A stretch of DNA of 64,000 nucleotides. It comes from Brachyspira sp. SAP_772 (GTDB taxonomy: Bacteria > Spirochaetota > Brachyspiria > Brachyspirales > Brachyspiraceae). Of the stretch, positions 51,164 through 60,581 are shown piece after piece. The translations under genes were made by a program, and so were the position numbers. The DNA lies in contig NZ_VYIX01000003.1 in assembly GCF_009755885.1 (NCBI RefSeq), positions 431,204-495,203 on the forward strand, in the 5' to 3' direction. Position 1 is the first letter of the stretch. Each line of letters opens with the position of its first letter. The notes beneath the pieces are model-generated. The model was not told where the DNA came from. It saw nothing but the letters and a program-made list of their open reading frames with translations, and did not search any database.

Positions 51164-52523
51164 TTAATATCTCTAATGCATAATCATCGTTATTTTTTAG
51201 GGCATAATTTTTTGATACTCTATTAATTCCATAAGGCTCTAAATATATTGCTGCTATTTCATTTTCTGATTCTATTATAGGAATTAAATCTCTCTCTTTA
51301 GAAGGAACTTTTAAATCTATTAAAATCTTTCTTAAATATTTTTTCTCCCCATTTGGATAGCTATATAAAAAATCCCCTTCTTTTCTTTTTCGTATAACAA
51401 TAGGGAAAGTTTTTTTTATGTATATATTTTTTTTATAATCAATATCTTTGTTTAAAACAGTTTTTATTGTTATGGTTTTACCAGCAAAATTGTAAACTCC
51501 GTCATTATAAATTATAATTGAATCTGTATTAATATCGTTAGTTTTTACAATTTCTAATACACTATAACTCTTTATTAAATTATAATCATCAAGCCTTAAT
51601 ACTATATTTGGGTTTTTGGAATAAATTATTTTTAATATCTCTAATAGCCTTTTTTCTGTTATCTCAATATTGTTTTTAAAAAGAAACTTTATAATTATTT
51701 TTTTTAATAAGAGTTTATTTTTAATGTTTTTTATATTTATTTTATTTCTATTAATTTCTATATTTTTATATGTTTTATTAACTTTTTTTCTTAATATATT
51801 TGACTCTTCATAAACTCTATAAGCAAACTTTATTATATTATTTTTTGCTTTTGAATTTATCTCTTCAAGCATTGGTATAATAACATTTCTTAATTTATTT
51901 CTTGAATATTTATTTGTTTTGTTTGATGAGTCTTCTCTGTGAGAGAGATTATTTTCTTTAGCATAATTTTCAATATCTTTTCTGTAGAAGTTTAATATTG
52001 GTCTTAATATATATTTTCTTTTTTTGCTTAGGGCTTTATAAATGTTTGTGCCGCTTCCTTTAATCATTCTATAAATTATAGTTTCTGTTAAATCATCTTT
52101 GTTATGAGCTATAAGCAAATAGTCATATATTTTTTTATTGTAAAGCTCTTTGAAAAATGAATATCTGTCTTTTCTTGCCTCTAACTGAGTATTTTTATTA
52201 TTATAGCTTCCTTTCTCTATTTGCTTCACATAAATATCTATATTATAATTTTTGGCAGTATCCCTTGCAAACATTTCATCGCCAATGGACTCTTCGCCCC
52301 TTAAATTATAATTAACATGAATTGCTATAAGATTATAATTGAGTTTATCTTTAAGTTTGTATGCTATATTTAAAAGTACTTGCGAATCAATACCGCCAGA
52401 ATATGCCACAGCAAAAGTTAATTTTTCTTTTTTATTAGAAGAACTACTAGAAATATTTTTTTTATTATTTTCTTCATTTTCTTTTATAGTTTCTAATAAA
52501 AATTGCTCTACTTCTTTTAACAT
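51156..52523 (-). CDS. tilS: tRNA(Ile)-lysidine synthase
   Basis: A 455-residue enzyme that modifies C34 of the AUA-reading tRNA-Ile to lysidine, essential for AUA decoding, which is very common in this AT-rich genome. The PP-loop AYSGGIDSQVLL is near residues 37-48. HVNYNLRGEES, YDYLLIAHNKDDLTETIIYRMIKGSG and GLR-like RPILNFYRKDIENYA follow. The C-terminal TilS domain has RKRKEGDFLYSYPNGEKKYLRKILIDLKVP. Poly-Asn/Ser and poly-Lys stretches are inserted near the N-terminus. It lies 15 bases downstream of argS in a two-gene operon. Confidence 0.94.
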   Translation of the reverse strand: MLKEVEQFLLETIKENEENNKKNISSSSSNKKEKLTFAVAYSGGIDSQVLLNIAYKLKDKLNYNLIAIHVNYNLRGEESIGDEMFARDTAKNYNIDIYVKQIEKGSYNNKNTQLEARKDRYSFFKELYNKKIYDYLLIAHNKDDLTETIIYRMIKGSGTNIYKALSKKRKYILRPILNFYRKDIENYAKENNLSHREDSSNKTNKYSRNKLRNVIIPMLEEINSKAKNNIIKFAYRVYEESNILRKKVNKTYKNIEINRNKINIKNIKNKLLLKKIIIKFLFKNNIEITEKRLLEILKIIYSKNPNIVLRLDDYNLIKSYSVLEIVKTNDINTDSIIIYNDGVYNFAGKTITIKTVLNKDIDYKKNIYIKKTFPIVIRKRKEGDFLYSYPNGEKKYLRKILIDLKVPSKERDLIPIIESENEIAAIYLEPYGINRVSKNYALKNNDDYALEILIN

Positions 52524-52538
52524 ATTCTTTGGCTGCTT

Positions 52539-54128
52539 TTAATTGTTATCATACATTCTTTCTATTTTTGTGATGCCTATAATATCAAAACATATGCCAA
52601 GAATCTTTTTAACAGCTCTTATTAAAGTAAGTCTTTCCTGTCTTATATCATCATTTTCTTCTAATACAATATTGTCATAATAGAATTTGTGTAAAGAAGA
52701 AGCAACATCATAAGTATAATTTAATAAAGTATAAACCTCTAAAGACTTAGCAGATTCATAAATTTCATCAGGGAATCTTAATATCATCTTAGCAAGTTTC
52801 AAAGTGCTTTCATTAGATATTTTATTAATATCAAACTGTTTATTATAATCATATTTCATATTTTTCTCTTCTAGTTTGAAAAAAATATTACAAACTCTTG
52901 CATAAGCATATTGAACATAATAAACAGGGTTATCATTATCTTTCTTTTTAGCAAGCTCCAAATCAAAATCTAATGAACTAGAATATGAACGCATAAGAAG
53001 AAAATATCTAGTAGGGTCAACACCAATCTCATCAATAACCTCTTCAAGACTAATCATATCCCCAGTTCTCTTGCTCATTCTTACAAGCTCATTTCCTCTG
53101 TACAAACGCACCAACTGACCAAGTATAACTTTTAAATCAGCAGTGTCATCGCTCACAGCCCTCACAGCAGCAGTAATCCTAGGTACATAACCATGATGGT
53201 CAGCACCTAATATATCTATTAAATGTTTATATCCTCTGTCTATTTTGTTTTTGTGATATGTAATGTCTGGTGCAAAATAAGTGTATGAACCATTGCTTTT
53301 TTTAACAACTCTGTCTTTATCATCTCCATATTTAGTGCTTCTAAACCAAACAGCATTATCCTCTTCAAATAAAAGACCTTTTTCATTTAAATAATCCATA
53401 GTCTTTTCTAATTCACCGCCTTCTCTTATCTTGAGTTCAGAGGCGTAATTGTCCATATATGTGCGAAATCTCTCTAATAGCTTTCTCTGCTGTTCTAATA
53501 TTATATCCTTTGGCACTCCGTCCATCTTAGCAATATCTTTAATATAAGCACCATGATACCCATCTTCTGGAATCTCTCTTCCTTCTCTTACAGCATTCAC
53601 ACTCTCATTAAGCTTTGTTATCTGCTCTCCCGCATCATTAACATAAAACTCCTGATAAACTTCATGACCTACATATTTAAGTATATTAGATAAAGCACTT
53701 CCAATAGCAGCCCATCTACCATGACCAATATGAAGAGGCCCTGTAGGATTAGCACTTACATACTCAATTAATATTTTTTTCTTATCTTCTGCAGAGTTCT
53801 TGCCATAATCATCATCTTCTAATAATTTGTTTACACATTCATTTATATAATCTTTTGATAATGTTAAATTTATAAATCCCGGTCTTGCAACCTCAACACT
53901 CTCAAAATATTTTTTATCTATTAGCTTTACAATATCATTAGCTATATCAAAAGGATTTTTCTTAAGAAGTTTTGCAAGCCTCATAGCTACAGGCGAAGCA
54001 TAATCTCCAAACTTCTCATCTACAGTGTATCCTATATCTATATAAGAATCTATATTCTCTACATCTGTGTCTTTTAAATAATTGCATAAAGCTTCTTTTA
54101 TTATGTCTGATACTATTCTTTTAAGCAT
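52539..54128 (-). CDS. argS: Arginyl-tRNA synthetase
   Basis: The start at 54128 is chosen because GGAGAGG precedes it and the family begins [14 protein letters not shown]; an open extension to 54176 is not needed. The 529-residue class I synthetase has the N-terminal additional domain, the HIGH motif in [18 protein letters not shown] near residues 115-133, [26 protein letters not shown], the KMSKS-like VRMSKRTGD near 345, and the anticodon-binding helical end with [13 protein letters not shown]. It charges tRNA-Arg. Operon with tilS. Confidence 0.95.
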   Translation of the reverse strand: MLKRIVSDIIKEALCNYLKDTDVENIDSYIDIGYTVDEKFGDYASPVAMRLAKLLKKNPFDIANDIVKLIDKKYFESVEVARPGFINLTLSKDYINECVNKLLEDDDYGKNSAEDKKKILIEYVSANPTGPLHIGHGRWAAIGSALSNILKYVGHEVYQEFYVNDAGEQITKLNESVNAVREGREIPEDGYHGAYIKDIAKMDGVPKDIILEQQRKLLERFRTYMDNYASELKIREGGELEKTMDYLNEKGLLFEEDNAVWFRSTKYGDDKDRVVKKSNGSYTYFAPDITYHKNKIDRGYKHLIDILGADHHGYVPRITAAVRAVSDDTADLKVILGQLVRLYRGNELVRMSKRTGDMISLEEVIDEIGVDPTRYFLLMRSYSSSLDFDLELAKKKDNDNPVYYVQYAYARVCNIFFKLEEKNMKYDYNKQFDINKISNESTLKLAKMILRFPDEIYESAKSLEVYTLLNYTYDVASSLHKFYYDNIVLEENDDIRQERLTLIRAVKKILGICFDIIGITKIERMYDNN

Positions 54129-54249
54129 ACCCTCTCCACAAAAAATATTTAGAAAATAGCTTTTATAGTATATCAAAGTTTAGAACTTCTGCAAGTGTAT
54201 ATTTTAATGTATTTAAATAATTATATATTGTTAATATTGAAGTATAATA

Positions 54250-54285
54250 TTGACATTTTTTTAATAAATGTTAGAATATACTAAC
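54250..54285 (+). promoter_or_regulatory. Promoter with overlapping palindrome for the 54325 gene
   Basis: TTGACA at 54250-54255, a 16-base spacer and extended TGTTAGAAT with the -10 hexamer at 54272-54277. The palindrome GTTAG-N6-CTAAC (54270-54285) covers the -10 box, a position suited to repression. Confidence 0.6.
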
Positions 54286-54324
54286 AATATTTAAGTATTA
54301 GCTAACATAAAGAAGGGCGTTGCT

Positions 54325-54996
54325 ATGAAATATATAGTATTAATCACTATTATTATAACAAATATTCTATATAGCTACAATTCAAAAGAAATAAATAATT
54401 TTTATAATAATTACTACTCTTCAAAAAACTATGATATTAATTTATTAAAAGAAAATAACTCACAAACTTATAAAAATATATATTATTTAGTAACTTCAAA
54501 AAATATATCAAGTGACAAAGAGAAATATAACTATTTAAAAAAGGCAATAGATGAAAACAAAAATTACAGCACATCAAAAGACATTGATTATTTAATAAGC
54601 ATATCAGAGTTAATGAATTATATTATATATTATTCATCGCTTCCTGATAAAATTTCTTACGGCAAAAAATCTAAAGAGATATATCAAAACATTTTAGAAA
54701 TTGACAATGGTAACTTTTTTGCACTGCTTGGCACAGCTATAGGCTATATGCATGCTCCGGCCATAGCTGGCGGCAGTGACAAAAAAGCATTTGAATATTT
54801 CAATAGAGCTTTAAACAACTCTAAAGAAAAATACCAAAAATATTTATCCTATGTATGGTTATCACAATATTATTTCAAAATAAAAGATAATGAAAATTAT
54901 CAAAAATATATTGATATGAGCAAAAGTGTATATCAGGATGGGATATTATTAAAGGAGGCTATAGAGAGAAACAAAACTAAAAAGAAACCTTTATAA
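54325..54996 (+). CDS. Secreted TPR-like helical repeat protein (paralogue)
   Basis: A 223-residue protein with signal peptide MKYIVLITIIITNILYS. It is very similar to the truncated gene at 63358 (shared ELMNYI.YY, GSDKKAFEYFN-like, YVWLSQYYFK.KDNENY) and more distantly related to the protein at 438. The pattern AGGSDKKAFEYFNRALNNSKEKYQKYLSYVWLSQYYFK near residues 155-192 forms two helical hairpins of TPR type. AAGAAGGG stands before the start. It has its own promoter with a palindrome and precedes the surface-protein gene at 55090 by 93 bases. Function unknown; periplasmic or surface location is likely. Confidence 0.6.
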   Translation: MKYIVLITIIITNILYSYNSKEINNFYNNYYSSKNYDINLLKENNSQTYKNIYYLVTSKNISSDKEKYNYLKKAIDENKNYSTSKDIDYLISISELMNYIIYYSSLPDKISYGKKSKEIYQNILEIDNGNFFALLGTAIGYMHAPAIAGGSDKKAFEYFNRALNNSKEKYQKYLSYVWLSQYYFKIKDNENYQKYIDMSKSVYQDGILLKEAIERNKTKKKPL

Positions 54997-55089
54997 AAAA
55001 AGCAGTTTAAATGAAAATATTAAATATATATGTGTCAATAATTAAGAAATACAAAAAGAATTATAAATAGAAAAAATAAAGGAAAAGTT

Positions 55090-56394
55090 ATGAAACGTAT
55101 ATATATCATTTTAACGGCTTTAATAATAAATGCTTATAGTGTATTTAGCTACACAATTGTAGAGGATTTCAATGATTTTTTGGTTGATGAAAATCAATTA
55201 ACTGTAAGACTTGACAGATTTGGAGTATTAGCAGGTACGGATAATTTTCGTTTTCTTGTTGGGGTAAATGGTGAAACCGCTGGAGTTTTGTTAGATAATT
55301 TGGACAATGGAAGCAAGGGCGGAATAAACACTTTTAGACCTGCGGCTTTAGCTGGATTTGGATATAAAACAGAGAGTTTTGCTATTGGTGCTGGTTATCA
55401 ATTCAAATATGTTAGCGGAAGTTGGCAGGCACACACTCCTATAATAACAGCAACTGCTCTAAATGAAAATTTTAGAATAAATATACCTGTTACAATAGGA
55501 ATAGGACGCGGAAGCATTAATGATGGCGATATGGCTGTTTCAACAGATACAAGAATAGAATATTATACAGGTAATAATATTTTCAGCAGAATAAGAGTTA
55601 ATCTAAAATATGGAATGTACAAATTAAAAGCGAATGAAAGCAGAAGCGGCACTTTAACAGACGGAGGTAATTTAGGTGCTATGGGAACTGTAGGAGAGAG
55701 CGGCAAATATGGATTTACTAAAGATACTACTGCTCATTCTATAGGTGTTGACATTAGAGGATATTTTATAGCAGCAACTGACCCTATATTAATAGAACCT
55801 CAAATAAGGGTAATATATCAAGGTTCTATAGCAGATTTTAAAGGCACTTCATACAAAGTTACACCTCCGGGAATGGATGCTAAAGAGGGAGCTGCTGAAT
55901 TTGGACTCTATAATATAGATGCTTCAAATCCTATAGGTGCTTTTGAATTAGGAAATACAGGCACTATACCTACTGCACCATATTATGATTTTACTGCTCA
56001 TAATATAATGTTTACAGGTGAAGGAGCTTCTATAGAAATAGGAGGAACAGAGTATTATATAACTAAGCCTCAATTTGTAGGTGTGGCTGTGCCTGTTGGT
56101 TTTACTGCTGAAAGTGATTTAATTACACTATACTTAGAACCTGCTGTGTCATTCTCTATGGTTACTGGAGGAATCAATGCATATGCCAGCAGTGCTAAAC
56201 CTGTAAGAATACCTCCTATATTTTATTCTGTAGGATATTTAGTGTATGGAGAATTATATATTAATCCTATGCCTAATTTAGAGTGGTATTTTGAGGCTCA
56301 GATTGGAGGGGCTACTACTGTTGATGGTATAGGAAACAGTGCTGACAATGGACTTGCATTCAATGGAAGTACTGGTATTACTTGGAAATTTTAA
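55090..56394 (+). CDS. Outer-membrane protein resembling the Brachyspira variable surface protein family
   Basis: A 434-residue protein with a signal peptide (IILTALIINAYSVFS) and a glycine-rich, strand-rich barrel that ends in TGITWKF with C-terminal Phe. Features such as VEDFNDFLVDENQLTVRLDRFG near the N-terminus, FGYKTESFAIGAGYQFKYVSGSW and YGELYINPMPNLEWYFEAQIGG are what I associate with the Vsp-like outer-membrane proteins of Brachyspira; the exact subfamily is uncertain. Codons are somewhat richer in GC than in the neighbours, compatible with high expression. AAAGGAAAAG precedes the ATG. A hairpin lies downstream at 56437. Probable surface antigen or porin. Confidence 0.6.
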   Translation: MKRIYIILTALIINAYSVFSYTIVEDFNDFLVDENQLTVRLDRFGVLAGTDNFRFLVGVNGETAGVLLDNLDNGSKGGINTFRPAALAGFGYKTESFAIGAGYQFKYVSGSWQAHTPIITATALNENFRINIPVTIGIGRGSINDGDMAVSTDTRIEYYTGNNIFSRIRVNLKYGMYKLKANESRSGTLTDGGNLGAMGTVGESGKYGFTKDTTAHSIGVDIRGYFIAATDPILIEPQIRVIYQGSIADFKGTSYKVTPPGMDAKEGAAEFGLYNIDASNPIGAFELGNTGTIPTAPYYDFTAHNIMFTGEGASIEIGGTEYYITKPQFVGVAVPVGFTAESDLITLYLEPAVSFSMVTGGINAYASSAKPVRIPPIFYSVGYLVYGELYINPMPNLEWYFEAQIGGATTVDGIGNSADNGLAFNGSTGITWKF

Positions 56395-56436
56395 TGAATT
56401 TTAAACTTTTATTATAATATATTGATTTTTGGTGGT

Positions 56437-56470
56437 ATATTGGGTGTCTAAAAAAATAGATGCCCAATAT
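56437..56470. other. Hairpin downstream of the surface-protein gene
   Basis: A 14-base stem with two G-T pairs (ATATTGGGTGTCTA with TAGATGCCCAATAT) and a loop of A residues. No T-run follows on the plus strand (ATAAAAAAG), so termination would be unusual. It may stabilise the 3' end of the surface-protein transcript. Confidence 0.5.
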
Positions 56471-56490
56471 ATAAAAAAGAGTTATTAAAT

Positions 56491-56892
56491 ATGTGCTTAA
56501 AAAAAGACAAAATATATAAAAAAAGAGAAAATGAAAAAAGAGTAATGTTTTATATGATTAATCTTTACTGTAAACATCATCATAAAGATTATCAAAAAAT
56601 TTGCTCAAAAACATTTGGAAGCAAACCACTATGCAAAGAGTGCGAAGAAATATACAATTATTCAATAGAGAGAACAGACAATTGCAGATTTATAAAAACA
56701 AAAACTTTTTGCAGTGCTTGCCCAAAGCAATGTTATAAAAGAAATATTAAAAACAAAGTAAAACAAATTATGTCTTTTTCTGGAAAAATAATGCTAATCT
56801 ATCACCCTATAATAGCATTAAAACATGTATTTGTTATGATTAAGCATAATATTATAAAAAATAAAAAATTAGATTTTAAAGGCATTATATGA
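56491..56892 (+). CDS. Nitrous-oxide-stimulated-promoter family protein
   Basis: A 133-residue Cys-rich cytoplasmic protein. After about 18 low-complexity residues the family core begins MINLYCKHHHKD, followed by LCKECEEIYNYSIERTDNCRF and FCSACPKQCYKRNIKNKVKQIMSFSGKIMLIYHPIIALKH. These six to eight Cys and the HH pair match the small family annotated as nitrous oxide-stimulated promoter proteins, which probably bind metal. An internal ATG at 56545 could be the real start. It overlaps the DUF454 gene by four bases; the two small genes are often neighbours of envelope genes, but no direct role is known. Confidence 0.8.
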   Translation: MCLKKDKIYKKRENEKRVMFYMINLYCKHHHKDYQKICSKTFGSKPLCKECEEIYNYSIERTDNCRFIKTKTFCSACPKQCYKRNIKNKVKQIMSFSGKIMLIYHPIIALKHVFVMIKHNIIKNKKLDFKGII

Positions 56893-57251
56893 AAACATTA
56901 TTAATAGTTTTAGGATTTATATGTGTGGCTATAGGAGCCATTGGAATAGTTGTACCAATACTACCAACAACACCTTTTTTGTTGTTAGCATCATTCTTTT
57001 TTGCTAAAGGCTCTAAAAAGTTTCATGATTGGTTTATGTCTACAAAACTATACAAAAAACATTTAGAGAGTTTTGTTAATTCAAGGGCTATGACATTAAA
57101 ATCTAAATTAACAATACTTCTTCCTGTTAGCTGTATGCTTATAGCTACATTTATATTTGTTAATAATTTGCATGCAAGAATATTATTAGTTATTTTATTT
57201 ATAGGCAAATATTTATACTTCTTTACGCAAATAAAAACAATAAAAGAATAA
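56889..57251 (+). CDS. DUF454 (YbaN-type) inner-membrane protein
   Basis: A 120-residue protein with three hydrophobic helices. The hallmark GxxxxVVPxLPTTPFLLLAxxFFAKGSKKFHDWF occupies residues 15-50, and the C-terminal helices LLPVSCMLIATFIFV and ILLVILFIGKYLYFF follow a conserved AMTLKSK turn. It matches E. coli YbaN (DUF454) in length and order. The function of the family is not known. Translationally coupled to the upstream Cys-rich protein gene. Confidence 0.9.
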   Translation: MKTLLIVLGFICVAIGAIGIVVPILPTTPFLLLASFFFAKGSKKFHDWFMSTKLYKKHLESFVNSRAMTLKSKLTILLPVSCMLIATFIFVNNLHARILLVILFIGKYLYFFTQIKTIKE

Positions 57252-57282
57252 TATTTTAATAGGGTTTAGGAGAATAGATTAA

Positions 57283-57885
57283 ATGAAAAAATACATGCTC
57301 GTAATAAATATAATATTTTTATCATTATTTTGTAATAAATTATACTCAGAAGAAAATAACGAAAAAAAAGGCTTTCAGTCTGTGCTTGATAATAGATTCT
57401 TTTCTATAGGTTTATTTAGCAGTGCCGACTCAATAAAAACATCTGTTAATATAGAATTTGGTTTTAAGTTAATGAAATATAATAACTTTCAGATAAAAAG
57501 CTATACTTCTGTTGTAGGTTCAAAGATATATGATGACAGTCCTCAGATGTATCAATTAGGACTCATGCAAAAGTTTACATTTGGAGGCGATGACGAATAT
57601 AAAGGAACTATAAGCATATCAAGATACGGTTTTGCTTTTGGAAGTTTTGGTGTTTTATCTTTTGATGCTGATAAAAGCGGAAAGTTTTTATTTAGTGAGC
57701 CTTATTATTTTGAAGTTGGGGGAGGAGCTGGTTTTAATATAAACGTAAACAAACATGTTGCTATATTATTAGAGTTTGGAGGCGGGCTTCATATGGTGGT
57801 AAATGGTAAAGAGTTAGGATATCCTGCAAAAATAAACAAAGCTGGTTTTGGGAGAATGAGCATTGGGGCAAGGTATTATTTTTAA
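57283..57885 (+). CDS. Small outer-membrane beta-barrel protein
   Basis: A 200-residue protein with a signal peptide (YMLVINIIFLSLFCNKLYS) and about eight amphipathic strands, for example RFFSIGLFSSADSIKTSVNIEFGFKL, YKGTISISRYGFAFGSFG, YYFEVGGGAGFNINVN and a closing GRMSIGARYYF with terminal Phe. Eight-stranded OmpA- or OmpW-like barrels have this size. AGGAG is present before the ATG. It is 31 bases after the DUF454 gene on the same strand and may be transcribed with it. Function unknown. Confidence 0.65.
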   Translation: MKKYMLVINIIFLSLFCNKLYSEENNEKKGFQSVLDNRFFSIGLFSSADSIKTSVNIEFGFKLMKYNNFQIKSYTSVVGSKIYDDSPQMYQLGLMQKFTFGGDDEYKGTISISRYGFAFGSFGVLSFDADKSGKFLFSEPYYFEVGGGAGFNINVNKHVAILLEFGGGLHMVVNGKELGYPAKINKAGFGRMSIGARYYF

Positions 57886-58032
57886 TTAAATATTTATAAA
57901 AATTTTATTTACATACCCCACCCTTTTTATTTTTATAACTTTATTTTGATATTATAATTTATATTATATTTAATGTTTAATTAGAAATAGCACACCCACC
58001 CAAGCGTTTTTTAAATTTGATGTTTTTAAACC

Positions 58033-58113
58033 CACGCGGTAAACAAGCTTTTTATTTATAAATTATAATGCAATTATTAATTAAATTTATTTTTATAGTT
58101 AGCTTAACGCGTG
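58033..58113. repeat. ~80-bp element with terminal inverted repeats, copy 3
   Basis: The ends CACGCGGTAA..AAGCT (58033-) and AGCTTAACGCGTG (58101-58113) are imperfect inverted repeats; the total is 81 bases and the interior almost pure AT. It lies in the 243-base gap between the convergent barrel gene and the ecfT gene, again between gene ends as copy 1. The rest of the gap has a C-rich stretch (CCCCACCC near 57917; CACCCACCC near 57994). Confidence 0.6.
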
Positions 58114-58128
58114 CTAAAATTCATCTTA

Positions 58129-58863
58129 TTAAAATATATTTAAAATATTAATTTCTAATCCTCTTAATAATAAATTAAAAAATAAACACACTATAGAAAA
58201 TAAAATATATAAATAATCTTTTAATCTTAAACTAGATTCATACAATCTTGTTTTTTTAGCATTATCATTATATCCCCTAATTTCCATAGCAATGGCAGTC
58301 TTTATAGATGATTGTATAGCTAAAACTACTATAGGTATAAAAATACTAGTTACATTTAATATCTTTTCGTATATAGATATGATATCATAATCTAAACCTC
58401 TTGCTTTTTGTGCTTTAAATATCCTCACAGCTTCATCTTTTATTAAAGGAATAAATTTTAAAGATAATGCTATTATTATACTAATATTTTCTATAGGTAT
58501 TTTTAAATATTTTAAAGGATAAAATATTTTTTCTATTGCAAAACCAATGTCTATAACAGTCATAGATGATAACATAACAGCTGCTAATATTATGATAAAA
58601 AATAACCTAGAAGCAGTATTTAATATATAATAAACATCTCTTCCTATAAGAAAATAATTAATAAATATTATAGACAATAGCAGCCATATAGAAGCTAAAA
58701 ATATCTTTAATATATTCCCAACGTTTATACCTACAAATAATATATGTATAATAATCACTATAGTGAAAAATATAATCTGATTAATATTTCTCATCATAAT
58801 CAATGAAACAGTAAAAACTATTGTAGATAAAAAAATTGTTCTAGGGTCAAATCTATTATTCAT
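58129..58863 (-). CDS. ecfT: ECF transporter transmembrane component T
   Basis: A 244-residue membrane protein of the CbiQ/EcfT family with about five or six helices. The two coupling motifs that contact the ATPases are present: IFKAQKARGLDYD near residue 150 and TAIAMEIRGYNDNA near 200. The N-terminus has DPRTIFLSTIVF, typical of EcfT. Last gene of a five-gene ECF operon (S, TudS-related, A, A', T). The 51 bases between it and the preceding ATPase gene are AT-rich with ATTAAAAA repeats. Confidence 0.92.
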   Translation of the reverse strand: MNNRFDPRTIFLSTIVFTVSLIMMRNINQIIFFTIVIIIHILFVGINVGNILKIFLASIWLLLSIIFINYFLIGRDVYYILNTASRLFFIIILAAVMLSSMTVIDIGFAIEKIFYPLKYLKIPIENISIIIALSLKFIPLIKDEAVRIFKAQKARGLDYDIISIYEKILNVTSIFIPIVVLAIQSSIKTAIAMEIRGYNDNAKKTRLYESSLRLKDYLYILFSIVCLFFNLLLRGLEINILNIF

Positions 58864-58914
58864 TTTATTTATTCTCTTTTATTAAAAATTATTAAAAATT
58901 ATATTAAAAAACTA

Positions 58915-59745
58915 TTAAAAAATTTTTTCTATTAACTCTTTTATATTATATGCTCCATCAGCCTTATTCATTCCTAATCTTTTTAGCTCTTTTATGTATT
59001 TATAAATATCAGGCTCTGCTAAATTATATTTATTTAATATTTCATCAGAAAATAATAAGTCTTTAGGTTTTCCTAATATATATTCTTTATTTTTATTTAA
59101 AATAAACACATCATCTCCATATTCTATTATATCATCCAACATATGAGATGATTGTATAATTGTAACATTTAAGTTTTTATTTAATTCTTTTATTGTATTC
59201 ATAAATATGTTTTTACTTTCAAAATCTAACCCAGCAGTAGGCTCATCTAAAAATAATATCTTTGGAGAAGTTATTATAATTGATGCAAGTGCTATAGTTC
59301 TTTTTTGCCCGCCACTAATTTCAAATGGGGATTCTTTTAAAATTGCTTTATCTATATTTAATAATTCCACTACTTCTTTTAATTTTAAATTAATTTCTTT
59401 GCTGCTTAATTTGTTTCTTTTGAGATTAAATATTATTTCTTCCCTTATAGTATCATTGAAAAATTGCTTATCAGAATATTGAAACATTATTCCAGATAAT
59501 TTTCTAAACTCTATTAAATTCTTTTTGTTGTTTAGGCTTATATTGTTAAATAATATTTCACCAGATATTTTCTTTGTAATCAAAGACATAGTTTCAAGAA
59601 GTGTAGATTTACCGCTTCCGGATACACCTGTAATAAAATGAAATTTACCGCTTTCAAAAATGATATTTAAATCTTCTATTATGATATTTCTTGTTCTTTT
59701 ATTTAAGATATATCCTGCTGTTAAATTTTTTAAAGATATTTCCAT
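58915..59745 (-). CDS. ecfA2: ECF transporter ATPase (EcfA2-like)
   Basis: A 276-residue ABC ATPase. Walker A GVSGSGKST is near residues 39-47, the Q-loop in GIMFQYSDKQFFNDTIREE, the signature ISGGQKRTIALASI near 142-155 and Walker B KILFLDEPTAGLD near 160-172. ECF ATPases carry a C-terminal extension for dimer contact, matched here by the EPDIYKYIKELKRLGMN region. It overlaps the first ATPase gene by 16 bases, so the two are made in equal amounts as the heterodimer that energises uptake. Confidence 0.92.
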   Translation of the reverse strand: MEISLKNLTAGYILNKRTRNIIIEDLNIIFESGKFHFITGVSGSGKSTLLETMSLITKKISGEILFNNISLNNKKNLIEFRKLSGIMFQYSDKQFFNDTIREEIIFNLKRNKLSSKEINLKLKEVVELLNIDKAILKESPFEISGGQKRTIALASIIITSPKILFLDEPTAGLDFESKNIFMNTIKELNKNLNVTIIQSSHMLDDIIEYGDDVFILNKNKEYILGKPKDLLFSDEILNKYNLAEPDIYKYIKELKRLGMNKADGAYNIKELIEKIF

Positions 59746-60566
59746 AATTTATCACAAACCATTTTATAATCAAAAACATATTCATCTATTAAAACATTCT
59801 TTTTTTTATACAATTCATAAGCTAATTGAAAATTAATAGGCATATTAAGTTTATGAAACTCATCGCTTTTTATCAGCATCTGCACAAACTCATTAACACT
59901 GCCATTAAATGAAATAACTCCATTATCCATAAATATAACATCATTGCAATATTCTATTTCATTTAGATGATGCGTTACTATTATTATAGCAGTTCCCATA
60001 GAATGCACTTGATTTAATATTTCTATAATCTTTTTTCTATTTTCACTATCAAGCATAGATGTAGGCTCATCCAACACCAATATTTTTGGATTTAATGCTA
60101 AAGAAGAAGCTATACAAAGTCTCTGCTTTTCTCCGCCAGAAAGTGAGGATATTTTATCCTTTCTTCTATTAGATAAACCTACTATCTCTAAAACTTCATC
60201 TATTCTTTTATGCATATCTTTACTAGCTATAGAATAGTTTTCCATAGAAAATGCCACATCAAACTCAACTATATCAGCAACTATTTGATCATCTGGATTT
60301 TGAAAAACTAAACTAGCCATTTTATATATTTCATAAGACTTTTTATTTATGTCCAAATTTAGTATTCTTATTTTACCGCTATTTGCTTTCTCTATTCCAA
60401 ACATCAATTTTATTAAAGTTGATTTGCCGCTGCCGTTCTTACCAAGCAATGCTAAATAACTATTTTCATTAATGCTAAAACTAAGATTGTTTATAAAGTT
60501 TTTTTCACCCTCTGCAAAATAAGAAAAACAAACATCTTCAAATTCAACAACCTTATTCATAATCAA
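59730..60566 (-). CDS. ecfA1: ECF transporter ATPase (EcfA1-like)
   Basis: A 278-residue ABC ATPase, with VEFEDVCFSYFAEGEKNFINNLSFSI at the N-terminus, Walker A GKNGSGKST near 42-50, Q-loop VFQNPDDQIVADIVEFDVAF (the DDQIV motif is characteristic of EcfA1), signature LSGGEKQRLCIASSLAL near 143 and Walker B ILVLDEPTSML. Partner of the 58915 product. It lies 15 bases downstream of the TudS-related gene. Binding of EcfT to its groove drives the S component to release substrate. Confidence 0.93.
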   Translation of the reverse strand: MIMNKVVEFEDVCFSYFAEGEKNFINNLSFSINENSYLALLGKNGSGKSTLIKLMFGIEKANSGKIRILNLDINKKSYEIYKMASLVFQNPDDQIVADIVEFDVAFSMENYSIASKDMHKRIDEVLEIVGLSNRRKDKISSLSGGEKQRLCIASSLALNPKILVLDEPTSMLDSENRKKIIEILNQVHSMGTAIIIVTHHLNEIEYCNDVIFMDNGVISFNGSVNEFVQMLIKSDEFHKLNMPINFQLAYELYKKKNVLIDEYVFDYKMVCDKLWKYL

Positions 60567-60581
60567 TCTGCCTATATATTT

